DNA of 64,000 bases from Pusillimonas sp. DMV24BSW_D (GCF_011388195.1 NZ_CP049990.1:1178001-1242000); one strand, 5' to 3'. Shown: positions 45,714-56,107, counted from the stretch's first letter. Notes: a model not told the origin generated them from the letters alone. Translations and numbers: made by a program.

Positions 45714-48053
45714 ATGAATATCGTTTGTATTGGCGGAGGTCCCGCCGGCTTGTATTTTGGTCTGCTGATGAAACTCAGTGACCCAAGCCACGAAATTACC
45801 ATTATCGAGCGCAATCGACCGTATGACACGTTTGGCTGGGGCGTTGTGTTTTCAGACGCAACGCTGGAGAACCTGCGCGAAGCGGATCCGGTCTCGGCCG
45901 AGAAAATTGCCCTGGCATTCAACCACTGGGACGATATCGAAACGCATTACAAAGGCAAAAGTATTCGCAATAGCGGCCATGGTTTTATTGGTATTGGTCG
46001 TAAAAAGCTGCTGAATATTCTTCAAGAACGCTGTGAAGAAGTGGGCGTGAAACTGGTGTTTGAAACTGACGTATCCGATGACCAGGAAATCGCCGAAAAA
46101 TACAACGCTGATCTTGTCATTGCGTCCGATGGCTTAAACAGCAAAATTCGAACTCGCTACGAGGATACATTCAAGCCCGACATCGATGTGCGCAAGTGTC
46201 GTTTCGTATGGCTGGGCACCGAAAAAACATTTGATGCCTTTACCTTTGCGTTTGTAAAAACCGAACACGGCTGGTTCCAGGCGCATGCGTATCGGTTCGA
46301 GCCGGGGATGTCGACCTTTATTGTGGAAACACTCGACGAAACCTGGAAGGCGCACGGCATCGACAAAATGAGTCAGGAAGACGGCATCGCTTTTTGCGAG
46401 AAAATCTTTGCCCCCTGGCTCGATGGCAACAAGCTGATCAGTAACGCGTCGCACTTACGCGGTTCGGCCATCTGGATTCAATTCCCTCGTGTTATTTGTG
46501 ATACCTGGGTGCATTACCAGCCATTACCCAGCGGCCGTAAAGTGCCGGTCGTGCTTATGGGCGATGCGGCCCATACGGCGCACTTCTCAATTGGTTCGGG
46601 TACCAAGCTGGCTCTGGAAGACGCGATTGAATTGAACCGATGCCTGATGGCAAAGAACTACAACGTTGAAGAGGGCTTGCAGCACTACCAGGAAGTGCGC
46701 AGTGTTGAGGTTCTGAAGATCCAGAACGCAGCGCGCAACTCCACGGAGTGGTTCGAGAACGTGGCGCGCTATGCCAACTTCGAGCCCGAGCAGTTTGTCT
46801 ACTCCATGCTTACTCGTTCGCAGCGTATTTCGCATGAAAATTTGCGCCTGCGTGATCCGAAGTGGCTTGAGGGTTTTGAGCGTTGGCTGGCAACACACTC
46901 AGGCGTGAAGGAGCAGGGCGAGCGCCCGGTTCCCCCTATGCATACACCGTTTACGGCGCGCAGCGTGACCTTGAAGAATCGTATCGTTATGTCGCCGATG
47001 GCGATGTATTCTTGCGTTGACGGTGTGCCGGGTGATTTCCATTTGGTTCACCTGGGTTCTCGCGCCATGGGCGGCGCAGGTATGGTTATGGTGGAAATGA
47101 CCTGCGTTTCGCCGGAAGCACGTATCACTCCGGGATGCCCGGGGTTATGGACGGATGAGCAAGGCGCGGCGTTCAAACGCATTGTTGACTTCGTTCATCA
47201 GAACACCGACGCCAAAATTGGATTGCAAATTGGTCACGCCGGCCGTAAAGCGTCTACCAAGGTAAGTTGGGAAGGCACCGATTTACCGCTCGATTCCGGC
47301 AATTGGCCTATTGTTTCGGCTTCTCCCATTCCTTACATCGAAGGTGTATCGCAAGTGCCGCAGGAAATGACGCGCGCTCAAATGGATGAAGTGAAGGACC
47401 AGTTTGTAGCGGCGACCCGTCGTGCAGTTGAAGCGGGTTTCGACTGGCTGGAACTGCACTGCGCTCACGGCTATCTACTTTCAAGCTTTATCTCGCCGAT
47501 TACAAACGTGCGCACTGATGAGTACGGCGGTTCATTGGATAACCGTTTGCGTTACCCGCTGGAAGTTTTTGAAGCGGTGCGTAAGGTTTGGCCGGAAAGC
47601 TTGCCAATGTCGGTACGTATCTCTGCTCACGATTGGGTGGAAGGCGGGATTACGCCTGACGATGCCATTGAAATTGCGCGCCGCTTCAAGGCGGCCGGAG
47701 TCGACTTGGTCGACTGTTCTTCCGGGCAAGTATCCAAAGAAGAGCAGCCGGTCTATGGCCGCATGTATCAAACGCCATTTTCCGATCGCGTCCGTAACGA
47801 AGCAGAGGTGGCCACGATTGCGGTTGGGGCTATTTTCGAGGCCGACCATGTGAACAGTATTATCGCGTCCGGTCGTGCCGATCTGTGTGCGTTGGCACGT
47901 CCCCACCTGGCGGATGCCGCCTGGACATTGCGTGAGTCGGCAAAAATTGGCTATCAAGACGTAACGTGGCCCAAACAGTACTTCCCTGCCAAGCGTCAGC
48001 TGGAAACCAACTTTGAGCGGGCCGCTGCTTACGCAAAATCCATCGGAGGTTAA
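45714..48053 (+). CDS. 2-aminobenzoyl-CoA monooxygenase/reductase (ACMR-type bifunctional flavoprotein)
   Basis: A 779-residue fusion flavoprotein. The N-terminal half (1-about 390) is an FAD monooxygenase of the salicylyl-CoA 5-hydroxylase type, with the FAD motif CIGGGPAGLYFG and the later GDAAHTAHFSIGSGTKLALEDAIEL. The C-terminal half (from about 408) is an old-yellow-enzyme-type FMN reductase with NRIVMSPMAMYS, IGLQIGHAGRKAS and ELHCAHGYLLSSFISP. This fusion is the hallmark of Azoarcus evansii 2-aminobenzoyl-CoA monooxygenase/reductase, which hydroxylates and then reduces the ring of 2-aminobenzoyl-CoA to a non-aromatic oxo-cyclohexene product. The following genes give the beta-oxidation-like steps and CoA ligase, supporting the anthranilate assignment over salicylate. 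Confidence 0.9.
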   Translation: MNIVCIGGGPAGLYFGLLMKLSDPSHEITIIERNRPYDTFGWGVVFSDATLENLREADPVSAEKIALAFNHWDDIETHYKGKSIRNSGHGFIGIGRKKLLNILQERCEEVGVKLVFETDVSDDQEIAEKYNADLVIASDGLNSKIRTRYEDTFKPDIDVRKCRFVWLGTEKTFDAFTFAFVKTEHGWFQAHAYRFEPGMSTFIVETLDETWKAHGIDKMSQEDGIAFCEKIFAPWLDGNKLISNASHLRGSAIWIQFPRVICDTWVHYQPLPSGRKVPVVLMGDAAHTAHFSIGSGTKLALEDAIELNRCLMAKNYNVEEGLQHYQEVRSVEVLKIQNAARNSTEWFENVARYANFEPEQFVYSMLTRSQRISHENLRLRDPKWLEGFERWLATHSGVKEQGERPVPPMHTPFTARSVTLKNRIVMSPMAMYSCVDGVPGDFHLVHLGSRAMGGAGMVMVEMTCVSPEARITPGCPGLWTDEQGAAFKRIVDFVHQNTDAKIGLQIGHAGRKASTKVSWEGTDLPLDSGNWPIVSASPIPYIEGVSQVPQEMTRAQMDEVKDQFVAATRRAVEAGFDWLELHCAHGYLLSSFISPITNVRTDEYGGSLDNRLRYPLEVFEAVRKVWPESLPMSVRISAHDWVEGGITPDDAIEIARRFKAAGVDLVDCSSGQVSKEEQPVYGRMYQTPFSDRVRNEAEVATIAVGAIFEADHVNSIIASGRADLCALARPHLADAAWTLRESAKIGYQDVTWPKQYFPAKRQLETNFERAAAYAKSIGG

Positions 48054-48055
48054 TG

Positions 48056-48832
48056 ATGATGACACAAGCACGCCATGCATTAGTAACCGGCGCCGCACGC
48101 GGTATTGGTTTAATCGTGGCCCAACGCCTCTTGCAGCAAGGCTGTCGCGTGACCTTAATGGGGCGCAACGTGCAGGCGTTGGAGCAAGCCGTACAACAGC
48201 TTCAGCCGCTGGGTGAGGTTGGCTTCGTTGCAGGCGACGTTGGCAATGCGCAGAATGTTGAGGCCGCTTTTGCCAAAGCCCGCGACCAATTCGGCCCGAT
48301 CGATATTCTGGTGAACAATGCAGGTCAGGCCGTTAGTGAACGGTTTGATCGCATGACGCAAGACGCTTGGCACAGCATGTTGTCGGTGAATTTAACCGGC
48401 ACGTTTCATTGTATCCAGGCCGCTTTACCCGATATGCTCGCTAAAAGATGGGGCCGTATTGTGAATGTGGCCAGTACTGCGGGGTTGCAAGGCTATGCCT
48501 ATGTATCGGCTTACTGCGCAGCCAAACATGGGGTTGTGGGTTTAACCCGTTCCTTGGCGCTTGAAGTCGCCCGGAAAGGCATTACCGTGAACGCGGTGTG
48601 CCCGGGTTATACGGAAACCGATTTGGTGCGCGACGCACTCGACAACATTATGGAAAAAACCGGCATGACGCTCGACGAGGCGCGTGCCAAACTGGCCGAA
48701 TCCAACCCTCAAGGGCGCTTGGTTCAGCCTGAAGAGGTAGCCGATGCCGTGGCCTGGTTATGCCAGCCGGGTGCCGGCGCTGTTAACGGACAATCAATCC
48801 CCGTAGACGGGGGGGAAGTGATGGTGGGCTAA
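48056..48832 (+). CDS. SDR-family 3-hydroxyacyl-CoA dehydrogenase
   Basis: A 258-residue canonical SDR with TGAARGIG near residue 14, NNAG near 90 and the catalytic YCAAK near 155. Three in-frame ATG codons follow one another (48053, 48056, 48059). GGAGGT at 48045-48050 is best spaced from the second and third; the first overlaps the ACMR stop. In the 2-aminobenzoyl-CoA pathway a dehydrogenase of this type oxidises a hydroxyacyl-CoA intermediate after the ring is made alicyclic. Confidence 0.88.
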   Translation: MMTQARHALVTGAARGIGLIVAQRLLQQGCRVTLMGRNVQALEQAVQQLQPLGEVGFVAGDVGNAQNVEAAFAKARDQFGPIDILVNNAGQAVSERFDRMTQDAWHSMLSVNLTGTFHCIQAALPDMLAKRWGRIVNVASTAGLQGYAYVSAYCAAKHGVVGLTRSLALEVARKGITVNAVCPGYTETDLVRDALDNIMEKTGMTLDEARAKLAESNPQGRLVQPEEVADAVAWLCQPGAGAVNGQSIPVDGGEVMVG

Positions 48833-48858
48833 GCGCGCACCGGAACCTGGAGAAATCT

Positions 48859-49707
48859 ATGAGTACTGAACACACAATGGAACACCACAAGGGCCCCATG
48901 GCGGGATACCAACCCAAGAACTTTTTGTGGTCCGTGTCCGACGATGGCAAAGTTGCCACTATTTCCCTGAATCGTCCCGAACGCAAGAATCCCCTTACGT
49001 TTGAGTCGTATGCAGAGTTGCGTGATTTGTTCCGCAAGTTGGTTTATGCAAGCGACATTAAAATTGTTGTGGTCACCGGCTCGGGCGGAAATTTTTGTTC
49101 GGGCGGCGATGTGCATGAAATTATTGGTCCGCTGACCAAAATGACCATGCCTCAATTACTGGAATTTACCCGCATGACGGGTGATTTGGTTAAAGCCATG
49201 CGTAATTGCCCGCAGCCCATCATTGCGGCGGTCGATGGCGTGTGCGCGGGCGCGGGTGCTGTTGTGGCCCTGGCGTCCGATATGCGTTTGGCTACCGAGC
49301 AAACCAAAACGGCCTTTTTGTTTACCCGGGTAGGCTTGGCCGGCGCCGATATGGGTGCTTGCGCACTGTTGCCCCGCGTTATTGGTCAGGGTCGCGCTTC
49401 AGAATTGCTGTATACCGGTCGTTCCATGTCTGGGCAGGAAGGCCTTAACTGGGGTTTCTTTAATAGTCTGCATGCGTCTGAAGAAGTTTTGGGTGCTGCT
49501 CAGGACATGGCGCGTCGCCTGGCCGATGGTCCCACGTTTGCGCATTCCATGACGAAAAAAGCGCTGCATCAAGAGTGGTCGATGGGTGTGGATGAAGCCA
49601 TTGAGGCTGAAGCCCAGGCACAGGCAATCTGCATGCAGACACAAGACTTCCATCGTGCCTATCACGCATTTGTGGCCAAGCAAAAACCCGTGTTCGAAGG
49701 TGACTAA
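48859..49707 (+). CDS. Enoyl-CoA hydratase/isomerase
   Basis: A 282-residue crotonase-fold protein. The oxyanion-hole region is [14 protein letters not shown] near residue 78 and the second helix region is [22 protein letters not shown] near 130. It hydrates an enoyl-CoA, or hydrolytically opens the alicyclic ring, in the 2-aminobenzoyl-CoA route. It has a clear GGAGAAA Shine-Dalgarno. It is followed directly by the acyl-CoA dehydrogenase gene (zero spacing). Confidence 0.9.
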   Translation: MSTEHTMEHHKGPMAGYQPKNFLWSVSDDGKVATISLNRPERKNPLTFESYAELRDLFRKLVYASDIKIVVVTGSGGNFCSGGDVHEIIGPLTKMTMPQLLEFTRMTGDLVKAMRNCPQPIIAAVDGVCAGAGAVVALASDMRLATEQTKTAFLFTRVGLAGADMGACALLPRVIGQGRASELLYTGRSMSGQEGLNWGFFNSLHASEEVLGAAQDMARRLADGPTFAHSMTKKALHQEWSMGVDEAIEAEAQAQAICMQTQDFHRAYHAFVAKQKPVFEGD

Positions 49708-50880
49708 ATGACAGACTTCAGCTGGCTCGACTGGCCGTTTTTCGATGAGCGTCACCCGTCGTTTGCGCGTGAGCTCGATCAGTGGTGTTCCGAACACCTG
49801 TCCCACATTGATCACCACGATACCGATGAGGCCTGTCGGCAGTTGGTGAAGGCGTTGGGGCAGGGTGGCTGGTTGAATGTCGCTGTTCCTCAGGGCCCCG
49901 ATGGTCGCTGGGGCGGACGTTGGCCGGAAATAGATTCCCGCGCGCTCTGTATCGTGCGTGAAACCCTGGCCCGCCACGAAGGGTTGGCTGATTTCGCGTT
50001 TGCCATGCAAGGCCTGGGTAGCGGCGCGATTTCCATTGCCGGCAGCGACGCACTGCGTGAAAAATATTTGCCTCGTGTCGCCAGTGGCGATGCCATAGCG
50101 GCGTTTGCGCTTTCCGAACCCGATGCGGGGTCTGATGTTGCGGCCATGAGCTGCGAGGCCACGCTCGACGGCGACCATTACGTATTGAATGGTGAAAAAA
50201 CCTGGATATCGAATGGAGGTATTGCCGATTTTTACTGCGTGTTTGTACGCACAGGCGAGGCGCCGGGCGCGCGTGGCATCACGGGCTTCGTAGTGGATGC
50301 CGACACGCCTGGGTTGAATATTGCAGAACGAATCGATGTGATTGCACCGCATCCGTTGGCGCGGTTGCATTTTGATCACTGTCGTGTGCCGGTCAGTCAG
50401 CGTTTGGGTGAAGGCGGGCAGGGGTTCAAAATTGCCATGATGACGCTGGACATTTTCCGTGCTTCGGTGGCGGCAGCGGCATTGGGCTTTGCACGCCGTG
50501 CCTTGCAGGAAGGTTTAGGCCGTGCCAAGTCACGAAAAATGTTCGGTCAAACATTGGGCGATCTGCAGTTAACCCAAGCGGCGCTGGGTGATATGGCCAT
50601 GGAAATCGACGCGGCGGCTTTGCTTACATACCGTGCCGCTTGGATGCGCGATGTACAAAAACAGCGCACCACGCGTGAAGCGGCCATGGCCAAAATGGCG
50701 GCAACCGAATCAGCTCAGCGAGTGATTGATCGCGCCTTACAAATGTTCGGTGGCTTGGGTGTTAAATCCGGCGAGCCGGTTGAAAAACTTTATCGGGAAA
50801 TTCGTGCACTGCGTATTTACGAAGGGGCAACCGAAGTACAGAAATTGATTATTGCCCGCGAATTACTCAAAAACAGTTAA
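49708..50880 (+). CDS. Acyl-CoA dehydrogenase
   Basis: A 390-residue FAD-dependent acyl-CoA dehydrogenase of normal family length. It has [19 protein letters not shown] near residue 131, KTWISNGG near 164, and the C-terminal [19 protein letters not shown]. The start abuts the hydratase stop (TAA then ATG). It oxidises a CoA thioester intermediate in the operon. Confidence 0.92.
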   Translation: MTDFSWLDWPFFDERHPSFARELDQWCSEHLSHIDHHDTDEACRQLVKALGQGGWLNVAVPQGPDGRWGGRWPEIDSRALCIVRETLARHEGLADFAFAMQGLGSGAISIAGSDALREKYLPRVASGDAIAAFALSEPDAGSDVAAMSCEATLDGDHYVLNGEKTWISNGGIADFYCVFVRTGEAPGARGITGFVVDADTPGLNIAERIDVIAPHPLARLHFDHCRVPVSQRLGEGGQGFKIAMMTLDIFRASVAAAALGFARRALQEGLGRAKSRKMFGQTLGDLQLTQAALGDMAMEIDAAALLTYRAAWMRDVQKQRTTREAAMAKMAATESAQRVIDRALQMFGGLGVKSGEPVEKLYREIRALRIYEGATEVQKLIIARELLKNS

Positions 50881-50896
50881 GCCGAAGGAGAGATAA

Positions 50897-52555
50897 ATGG
50901 AACGTTCTGCTCATAAGGACACCTTTGCCCGAGACAATTTGCCGCCGCTCGAGCAGTGGCCGGAATTATTGCTCGACGGCAATCCCGATGTCGCTTATCC
51001 GGCGCGGTTGAACTGTGCTGTGGAATTGGTTGATGCGCATGTAAATGAGGGGCGCGGAGACCGCGTTGCCCTGCGGTGGCGCGAGGGCGACAACAAAAAA
51101 GCCATGACCTACAAAGAGCTCATGGTGTTGACCAACCAAATAGCCCAGGTTCTTACCGATGATATGAAGTTGGTGCCCGGCAATCGTGTGTTGCTGCGTG
51201 GGCCGAATAACCCCATGATGGCGGCTTCGTGGCTTGCCGTAGTGAAAGCCGGGTTGGTGGTTGTTCCTACCATGCCGCTGTTGCGTGCCAGTGAGCTGAA
51301 GCCGATTGTTGAAAAAGCTGAAATTACAGCCGTGTTGTGCGACAAGCGTTTGGGTGACGAGGTGGAGCATTGCCTCGACAGCAATCACCCCGCATACTGC
51401 CCGCAGTTGAAAGAGGTGCGCTACTTCTGCGACGACCGTGCCGACTCCCTTGAGTCGTTGGTGAAAACCAAATCCGAAACGTACACGGCATGCGACACCG
51501 CCGTTGACGACGTTTGTCTGATCGCATTTACCAGCGGTACAACCGGCAAACCAAAAGGTTGCATGCATTTCCACCAAGATGTGCTGGCTATGTGCGACAC
51601 GTTCTCGAAACATACCTTAAGAACGCATGCCGACGACATTATTACCGGCACCCCCCCTCTGGCCTTCACCTTTGGTTTGGGTGGGATGTTGTGCTTTCCA
51701 CTGCGCGTGGGCGGTTCTACGGTGCTCATTGAAAAGCTTACGCCGGAAGACTTGCTTAAAACAATCGACGATTTCGGCGTCACCATGACCTTCACCGCGC
51801 CGACGTTTTATCGCCAGATGGCGCCCTTGGCCAGCCGGTTTTCTTTGGCAACCTTGAAAAAAACGGTTTCTGCGGGCGAGGCCTTGCCCGACGCCACGCG
51901 TCAGTTGTGGAAAGACGCGACCGGCATCGAAATGATCGACGGTATTGGTGGCACGGAAATGATTCACGTGTTTGTGTCGAGCCCGCCGGAAGAAGTGCGT
52001 CGCGGTGCCATTGGTCGGGTCGTGCCGGGTTACGTTGCACAAGTCGTCGATGATGACTTCAATCCGTTGCCGCCAGGTGAGGTGGGGCGTCTGGCTGTTA
52101 AAGGCCCAACGGGTTGCCGTTACCTGAACGATGAGCGCCAGATGAAGTTTGTGCAAAATGGCTGGAACCTGCCGGGCGATACGTTCAAGATGGATGACGA
52201 CGGCTACTTCTTTTACCAGGCGCGCAACGACGACATGATTATTTCCGCCGGGTACAACATTGCAGGGCCGGAAGTGGAAGACGCCTTGCTGGCGCATGAA
52301 GCGGTGGCCGAATGCGGGGTAATCGGCCAGCCAGACCCCGACCGCGGCAATATCGTTAAAGCTTTTATTGTGCTTAAACCGGGCTTCGAAGCGAACGATG
52401 CCATGGTTAAAACACTGCAGGATCACGTTAAGAACCAAATTGCACCCTATAAATATCCGCGTGCAATCGAGTTCGTTAAAACATTGCCCCGTACTGAAAC
52501 CGGCAAGCTTCAGCGCTTTGTGTTGCGCCAGAAAGAGCAGGGTCAGAAGGGCTGA
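50897..52555 (+). CDS. 2-aminobenzoate-CoA ligase (benzoate-CoA ligase family)
   Basis: A 552-residue ANL ligase that activates an aromatic acid. The P-loop is AFTSGTTGKPKGCMHFHQD near residue 213, and MIISAGYNIAGPEVEDALL lies near 445. The C-terminal catalytic Lys is in PRTETGKLQRF. The wider sequence is of the benzoate/2-aminobenzoate-CoA ligase type, not of the fatty-acid type. Its place after the acyl-CoA dehydrogenase and before a RidA gene, with an ACMR at the operon start, makes 2-aminobenzoate (anthranilate) the likely substrate; benzoate or salicylate are alternatives. An AAGGAGA Shine-Dalgarno is present. Confidence 0.88.
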   Translation: MERSAHKDTFARDNLPPLEQWPELLLDGNPDVAYPARLNCAVELVDAHVNEGRGDRVALRWREGDNKKAMTYKELMVLTNQIAQVLTDDMKLVPGNRVLLRGPNNPMMAASWLAVVKAGLVVVPTMPLLRASELKPIVEKAEITAVLCDKRLGDEVEHCLDSNHPAYCPQLKEVRYFCDDRADSLESLVKTKSETYTACDTAVDDVCLIAFTSGTTGKPKGCMHFHQDVLAMCDTFSKHTLRTHADDIITGTPPLAFTFGLGGMLCFPLRVGGSTVLIEKLTPEDLLKTIDDFGVTMTFTAPTFYRQMAPLASRFSLATLKKTVSAGEALPDATRQLWKDATGIEMIDGIGGTEMIHVFVSSPPEEVRRGAIGRVVPGYVAQVVDDDFNPLPPGEVGRLAVKGPTGCRYLNDERQMKFVQNGWNLPGDTFKMDDDGYFFYQARNDDMIISAGYNIAGPEVEDALLAHEAVAECGVIGQPDPDRGNIVKAFIVLKPGFEANDAMVKTLQDHVKNQIAPYKYPRAIEFVKTLPRTETGKLQRFVLRQKEQGQKG

Positions 52556-52588
52556 ATCGGTTTATTCATTGATTTTTACGAGGCAAAT

Positions 52589-52999
52589 ATGAACATTCTT
52601 CAACCTCCCAATTGGGCAGAACCCAAAGGTTATGCAAACGGCACCATGGCTGAAGTGCAGGTGGGTAGCCGTATTATTTTTGTAGGTGGCCAGATCGGCT
52701 GGAATGCGCAGCAGGAGTTCGAAACCGACAACCTGGCTGAGCAAGTTGGGCAAACGTTGCGCAATATTGTTGATGTATTGAAGGAAGGGGGCGCCGGCCC
52801 AGAGCACATTACCCGGATGACCTGGTATGTGGTCGACAAAAAAGAATATACATCGCAGCTACGCGAAATTGGCAAACAGTATCGTGAGGTTATTGGGCGT
52901 CATTTCCCTGCCATGACGGCTTTTGAAGTGGCGGCGCTGATTGAAGACCGTGCACGCGTGGAAATCGAGGTAACGGCGGTGGCGCCGCCGTCGGCCTGA
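52589..52999 (+). CDS. RidA/YjgF-family enamine/imine deaminase
   Basis: A 136-residue RidA-family protein with the conserved FVGGQIGWN near residue 32, the EHITRMTWYVVDKKEY segment near residue 71, and a C-terminal Arg-Val-Glu-Ile-Glu-Val strand (RVEIEVTAVA). RidA proteins hydrolyse reactive enamines and imines to release ammonia. As last gene of a 2-aminobenzoyl-CoA operon it could hydrolyse the enamine formed when the ring loses aromaticity; that role is inferred. It is convergent with hemL, 11 bases apart. Confidence 0.9.
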   Translation: MNILQPPNWAEPKGYANGTMAEVQVGSRIIFVGGQIGWNAQQEFETDNLAEQVGQTLRNIVDVLKEGGAGPEHITRMTWYVVDKKEYTSQLREIGKQYREVIGRHFPAMTAFEVAALIEDRARVEIEVTAVAPPSA

Positions 53000-53010
53000 T
53001 TTCTGGTTTC

Positions 53011-54288
53011 TTAAAGCGTTGCAAAAACCTTTTTTGCGGCTGCCAGGGTTTGTTCAATGACCTCGTCAGTATGGGTCGATGAAACAAACCCGGCCTCGAA
53101 CGCCGAAGGCGCAAAGTAAACGCCTTGTTCGAGCATGCCGTGAAAGAATTGCTTGAACTGGTCGATATTGCAGCTTGACACTTCGTCGAAACTGCGTGGG
53201 ATGCCGTCGCGGAAATACAAGCCGAACATGCCGCCGACGCAGTCGGCGCTGAATGGAACCCCGGCTGCCTGGGCGTGCTCGCTTAACCCTTGTGTGAGCC
53301 TGCGTGTTTGTTGTTCGAGTTTGTCGTAGAACCCCGGCTCTGACAAGAGCTTGAGCGTAACCAGCCCTGCCGCAACGGCAACCGGGTTGCCCGACAACGT
53401 GCCTGCCTGATACACCGGCCCCAATGGTGCCACGCAATCCATGATATCGGCCCGGCCTCCGAAAGCACCCACGGGCATCCCGCCGCCGATGACTTTTGCC
53501 AGGGTGGTTATATCGGGTGTCACACCGGTTAAACCTTGCACTCCTTGTGGGCCCACGCGAAAACCGGTCATGACTTCATCAAAAATCAATAATGCACCGT
53601 GTTGCGTGCAAAGTTCGCGTAACGTTTCAAGGAATCCGGCATCGGGCTTCACAAGGTTCATGTTGCCGGCAATCGGTTCAACAATAATGCAGGCAATATC
53701 GTTGCCTTGCTGCTCGAACGCGGCTCGCACAGCCTCAGGCTGGTTGAAATCAAGGACGATGGTGTGTTGAACGAATTCTTGCGGTACACCGGCTGAAGTA
53801 GGATTGCCGAAAGTGAGCATGCCCGACCCGGCTTTCACTAACAGGCTGTCGGCATGGCCGTGGTAACAGCCTTCAAACTTGATGATTTTTGAACGCCCGG
53901 TATAGCCGCGAGCCAGCCGGATGGCGCTCATGGTGGCTTCAGTGCCTGAACTGACCAAACGGACCTTTTCAATTGATGGCAGACGCGCCGCAATGGCTTC
54001 GGCGATGTCGATTTCCCCTTCTGAAGGTGCGCCGAAAGAAAGCCCGTCTACGGCGGCCCGTTGCACTGCCTCAATAACCTCAGGGTGAGCATGACCCAAA
54101 ATGGCTGGACCCCATGACCCCACATAGTCGATATATTGTGTGTTCTCTGCATCCCAAATATAGGGGCCTTGCGCGCGTTTGATGAAGCGTGGCACGCCTC
54201 CTACGGAACGAAAAGCGCGAACAGGTGAGTTCACGCCACCTGGAATGGTTTTGCAGGCACGATCGAATAGTTCGGTATTACGGGACAT
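53011..54288 (-). CDS. hemL: Glutamate-1-semialdehyde 2,1-aminomutase
   Basis: A 425-residue PLP enzyme converting glutamate-1-semialdehyde to 5-aminolevulinate in tetrapyrrole synthesis (C5 route). The PLP Lys is in [18 protein letters not shown] near residue 265. It also has GVNSPVRAF near the N-terminus and the [13 protein letters not shown] segment near 240. It is the last gene of the thiD-thiE-hemL series on this strand, after a 61-base gap. Confidence 0.97.
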   Translation of the reverse strand: MSRNTELFDRACKTIPGGVNSPVRAFRSVGGVPRFIKRAQGPYIWDAENTQYIDYVGSWGPAILGHAHPEVIEAVQRAAVDGLSFGAPSEGEIDIAEAIAARLPSIEKVRLVSSGTEATMSAIRLARGYTGRSKIIKFEGCYHGHADSLLVKAGSGMLTFGNPTSAGVPQEFVQHTIVLDFNQPEAVRAAFEQQGNDIACIIVEPIAGNMNLVKPDAGFLETLRELCTQHGALLIFDEVMTGFRVGPQGVQGLTGVTPDITTLAKVIGGGMPVGAFGGRADIMDCVAPLGPVYQAGTLSGNPVAVAAGLVTLKLLSEPGFYDKLEQQTRRLTQGLSEHAQAAGVPFSADCVGGMFGLYFRDGIPRSFDEVSSCNIDQFKQFFHGMLEQGVYFAPSAFEAGFVSSTHTDEVIEQTLAAAKKVFATL

Positions 54289-54349
54289 AGTGAATAAAAG
54301 GTGAATAGTTACGACAAAAGGGATAGAAGGTAAAGTATAAGCCCGCGTA

Positions 54350-55000
54350 TTAGGCTTCGAAAGCGTGGTTGAAACGCTGGGCCTGGGCGCAGACGTCGTT
54401 TGCTTCGAAAAGGCCGTTGATCACGGCAACGCTGGTGGCACCTGCCTGCACCAGGGGCGCTGCATTTTCCGGCGTGATTCCTCCGATGGCGACAATGCCG
54501 GGGCGTGCTCCCGACAATGCTGCCATTGCGGCACGGGTTTGTTGAAAGAGATCAAGGTCGGCCTTGACGGCATGGGGCTTCACGCTTGAAGGGTATACCG
54601 CGCCGAAAGCAACGTAATCGACTCCCATGCTCAGGGCTTGTTGCGCGCGCGCAAGCTCGTTGTAGCAAGATGCGCCGATCAGCTTTCCCGGGCCGATGCG
54701 TTCTCGGGCAGTTCCGGGGTCGCCGTCTTCGCGGCCTAAATGAACGCCGTCTGCATCTACCGCCAAAGCCAGATCAATGCTGTCGTTCACGATAAAAACG
54801 ATGCCTTGGCGTCTGCATATTTCGCGTAGGCGGCCGGCTTTGTCGACTGCCTCATGCCCCGTTAAGGACTTTTGTCGCCATTGTAAAGCGGCCATGCCGC
54901 CTTCTGCGGCCTGTTCAACCGCATTTACAAGTTTTTCAAAATCCGTCCATTCGGGCGTGATGCCGTACAAGCCGCGGGGGAATTTCAAGCGAGATGTCAT
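54350..55000 (-). CDS. thiE: Thiamine-phosphate synthase
   Basis: A 216-residue ThiE that joins hydroxymethylpyrimidine diphosphate and thiazole phosphate. TIM-barrel motifs are visible: ALQWRQKS near residue 38, [23 protein letters not shown] near 75 and the C-terminal [12 protein letters not shown] near 172. Its ATG overlaps the stop of the ThiD-like gene (4 bases), so the two are coupled. This is the complete ThiE in the window; the ThiE-like domain at 5564 is fused to a Nudix domain. Confidence 0.95.
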   Translation of the reverse strand: MTSRLKFPRGLYGITPEWTDFEKLVNAVEQAAEGGMAALQWRQKSLTGHEAVDKAGRLREICRRQGIVFIVNDSIDLALAVDADGVHLGREDGDPGTARERIGPGKLIGASCYNELARAQQALSMGVDYVAFGAVYPSSVKPHAVKADLDLFQQTRAAMAALSGARPGIVAIGGITPENAAPLVQAGATSVAVINGLFEANDVCAQAQRFNHAFEA

Positions 55001-55794
55001 GGTGTCGAGCGATTAAAAATTTGTGCACCCATACCAGGCCGGAATGCGCGGCCGGTTAATGGTAGTGCCAGTTTTAGTGCTGATTCGGTTGCGTCGGGTA
55101 CCGTGCGACCGCGGGCAAGTTCAACGGTCAGTGCGCAGGCGAGCGGACCATTCTGATGGCTGACTCTGGAAGTGGGGGGTGTCCAGGGCCAGTTAATTAA
55201 AGTTTGCTCCGGGCCGTGCAAAACATAAGCTCGTTGCCCAGGGCGTAACTCAGTGCCGGTGGTGAGTACCCATTTCGCGCCAAATTGCATGAGCGTTTTG
55301 GCGGGTGTCGGGCCGCGACGGGGCAGCAGACCATCGGCAACCCATTGCGTCAATACACTGTTGTCGACCAGTATCAAGTCGGCTTGGGGTAATAAAAGTT
55401 CAAATGTGGCGTTAATGGCTTCGTCGGGGTCGAAGTCGTCACTTTGCAATGCCTGCGGAGCGGTATGTAACTGTAGCAACAGAGGCACATTGGGATAGTC
55501 GGCGGCTATCTGGGCCAATACGCGCACTGAGTCAGTGGTGTACAGTGGACCTGCTTTGATGGCTTGCACGTGCATGTCTTCAAGCAGGCAACGCGCCTGG
55601 TCATCAATGAGTTCCGCCGTAATGGCGTGAATCTCCTCGATGTTGGCGGTGTCTTGTACGTGCAGCGCAGTTATCGTACTAAGCGCGTGCGCACCGAGCG
55701 TGCTACAGGTAATAGCATCGGCGGGCAGGCAACCCGACCCGCTTGGGTCGAAGGGGCCGTACAGAAGGACGAGGGGGGGCGAGGTTTCAAACAC
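54997..55794 (-). CDS. Degenerate ThiD-like (hydroxymethylpyrimidine kinase fold) protein
   Basis: A 265-residue ribokinase-fold protein resembling ThiD, which phosphorylates hydroxymethylpyrimidine. The N-terminus FDPSGSGCLPADAITCSTLGAHALS follows the family. However, the anion-hole/catalytic GTGCT motif reads QNGPLACA, and the usual DPVM segment is absent, the matching region reading LLLQLHTAP. These changes suggest reduced or altered kinase activity. It is the first gene of the thiD-thiE-hemL series and divergent from the rubredoxin gene. I saw no TPP riboswitch in its leader. Confidence 0.78.
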   Translation of the reverse strand: MFETSPPLVLLYGPFDPSGSGCLPADAITCSTLGAHALSTITALHVQDTANIEEIHAITAELIDDQARCLLEDMHVQAIKAGPLYTTDSVRVLAQIAADYPNVPLLLQLHTAPQALQSDDFDPDEAINATFELLLPQADLILVDNSVLTQWVADGLLPRRGPTPAKTLMQFGAKWVLTTGTELRPGQRAYVLHGPEQTLINWPWTPPTSRVSHQNGPLACALTVELARGRTVPDATESALKLALPLTGRAFRPGMGAQIFNRSTP

Positions 55795-55902
55795 GAATCA
55801 AAAAACGCTTTACTATTGCGATAAGTAAAATTGACCCCATTCTATAGGAACGGTCCCGCTTGTTGGTGGACCAAACGAAATTTTCAGTGAGTAACAAAAG
55901 TT

Positions 55903-56067
55903 ATGCGTACATGGATGTGCCTAATCTGCGGTTGGATATATGATGAGGAGGCTGGGTTGCCTGAAGAGGGGATTGCGCCGGGCACGCGTTGGGAAGATGT
56001 TCCGCCCAACTGGGTCTGTCCCGAATGCGGGGCGCGTAAGGAAGATTTTGAAATGATGGAAGTCTAA
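55903..56067 (+). CDS. Rubredoxin
   Basis: A 54-residue iron-sulfur electron carrier. Both Cys pairs that hold the single iron are present: CLICGW near residue 6 and CPECGA near residue 39. The sequence has the typical YDEEAGLPEEGIAPGTRWEDVPPNWVCP layout, with parts of it shown here only as motifs: GIAPGT and DVPPNWVCP. The product is short but a clear family match. It is divergent from the ThiD-like gene and 40 bases ahead of yqgE, an arrangement common in betaproteobacteria. Its electron partner is not in the window. Confidence 0.95.
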   Translation: MRTWMCLICGWIYDEEAGLPEEGIAPGTRWEDVPPNWVCPECGARKEDFEMMEV

Positions 56068-56107
56068 ACGTAATGATGAAACTTTAAACTGTCCAGGAGG
56101 GCGAGTC

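Noticed and set aside
49399-50379. 326-residue open frame on the - strand
   Set aside because: Antisense to the hydratase and acyl-CoA dehydrogenase genes, which have clear motifs; no domain.
51617-52438. 273-residue open frame on the - strand
   Set aside because: Antisense to the aryl-CoA ligase; no domain.
55795-55902. Possible TPP riboswitch before the ThiD-like gene
   Set aside because: The intergenic region is only 108 bases and lacks the CUGAGA-type core of the thi box.
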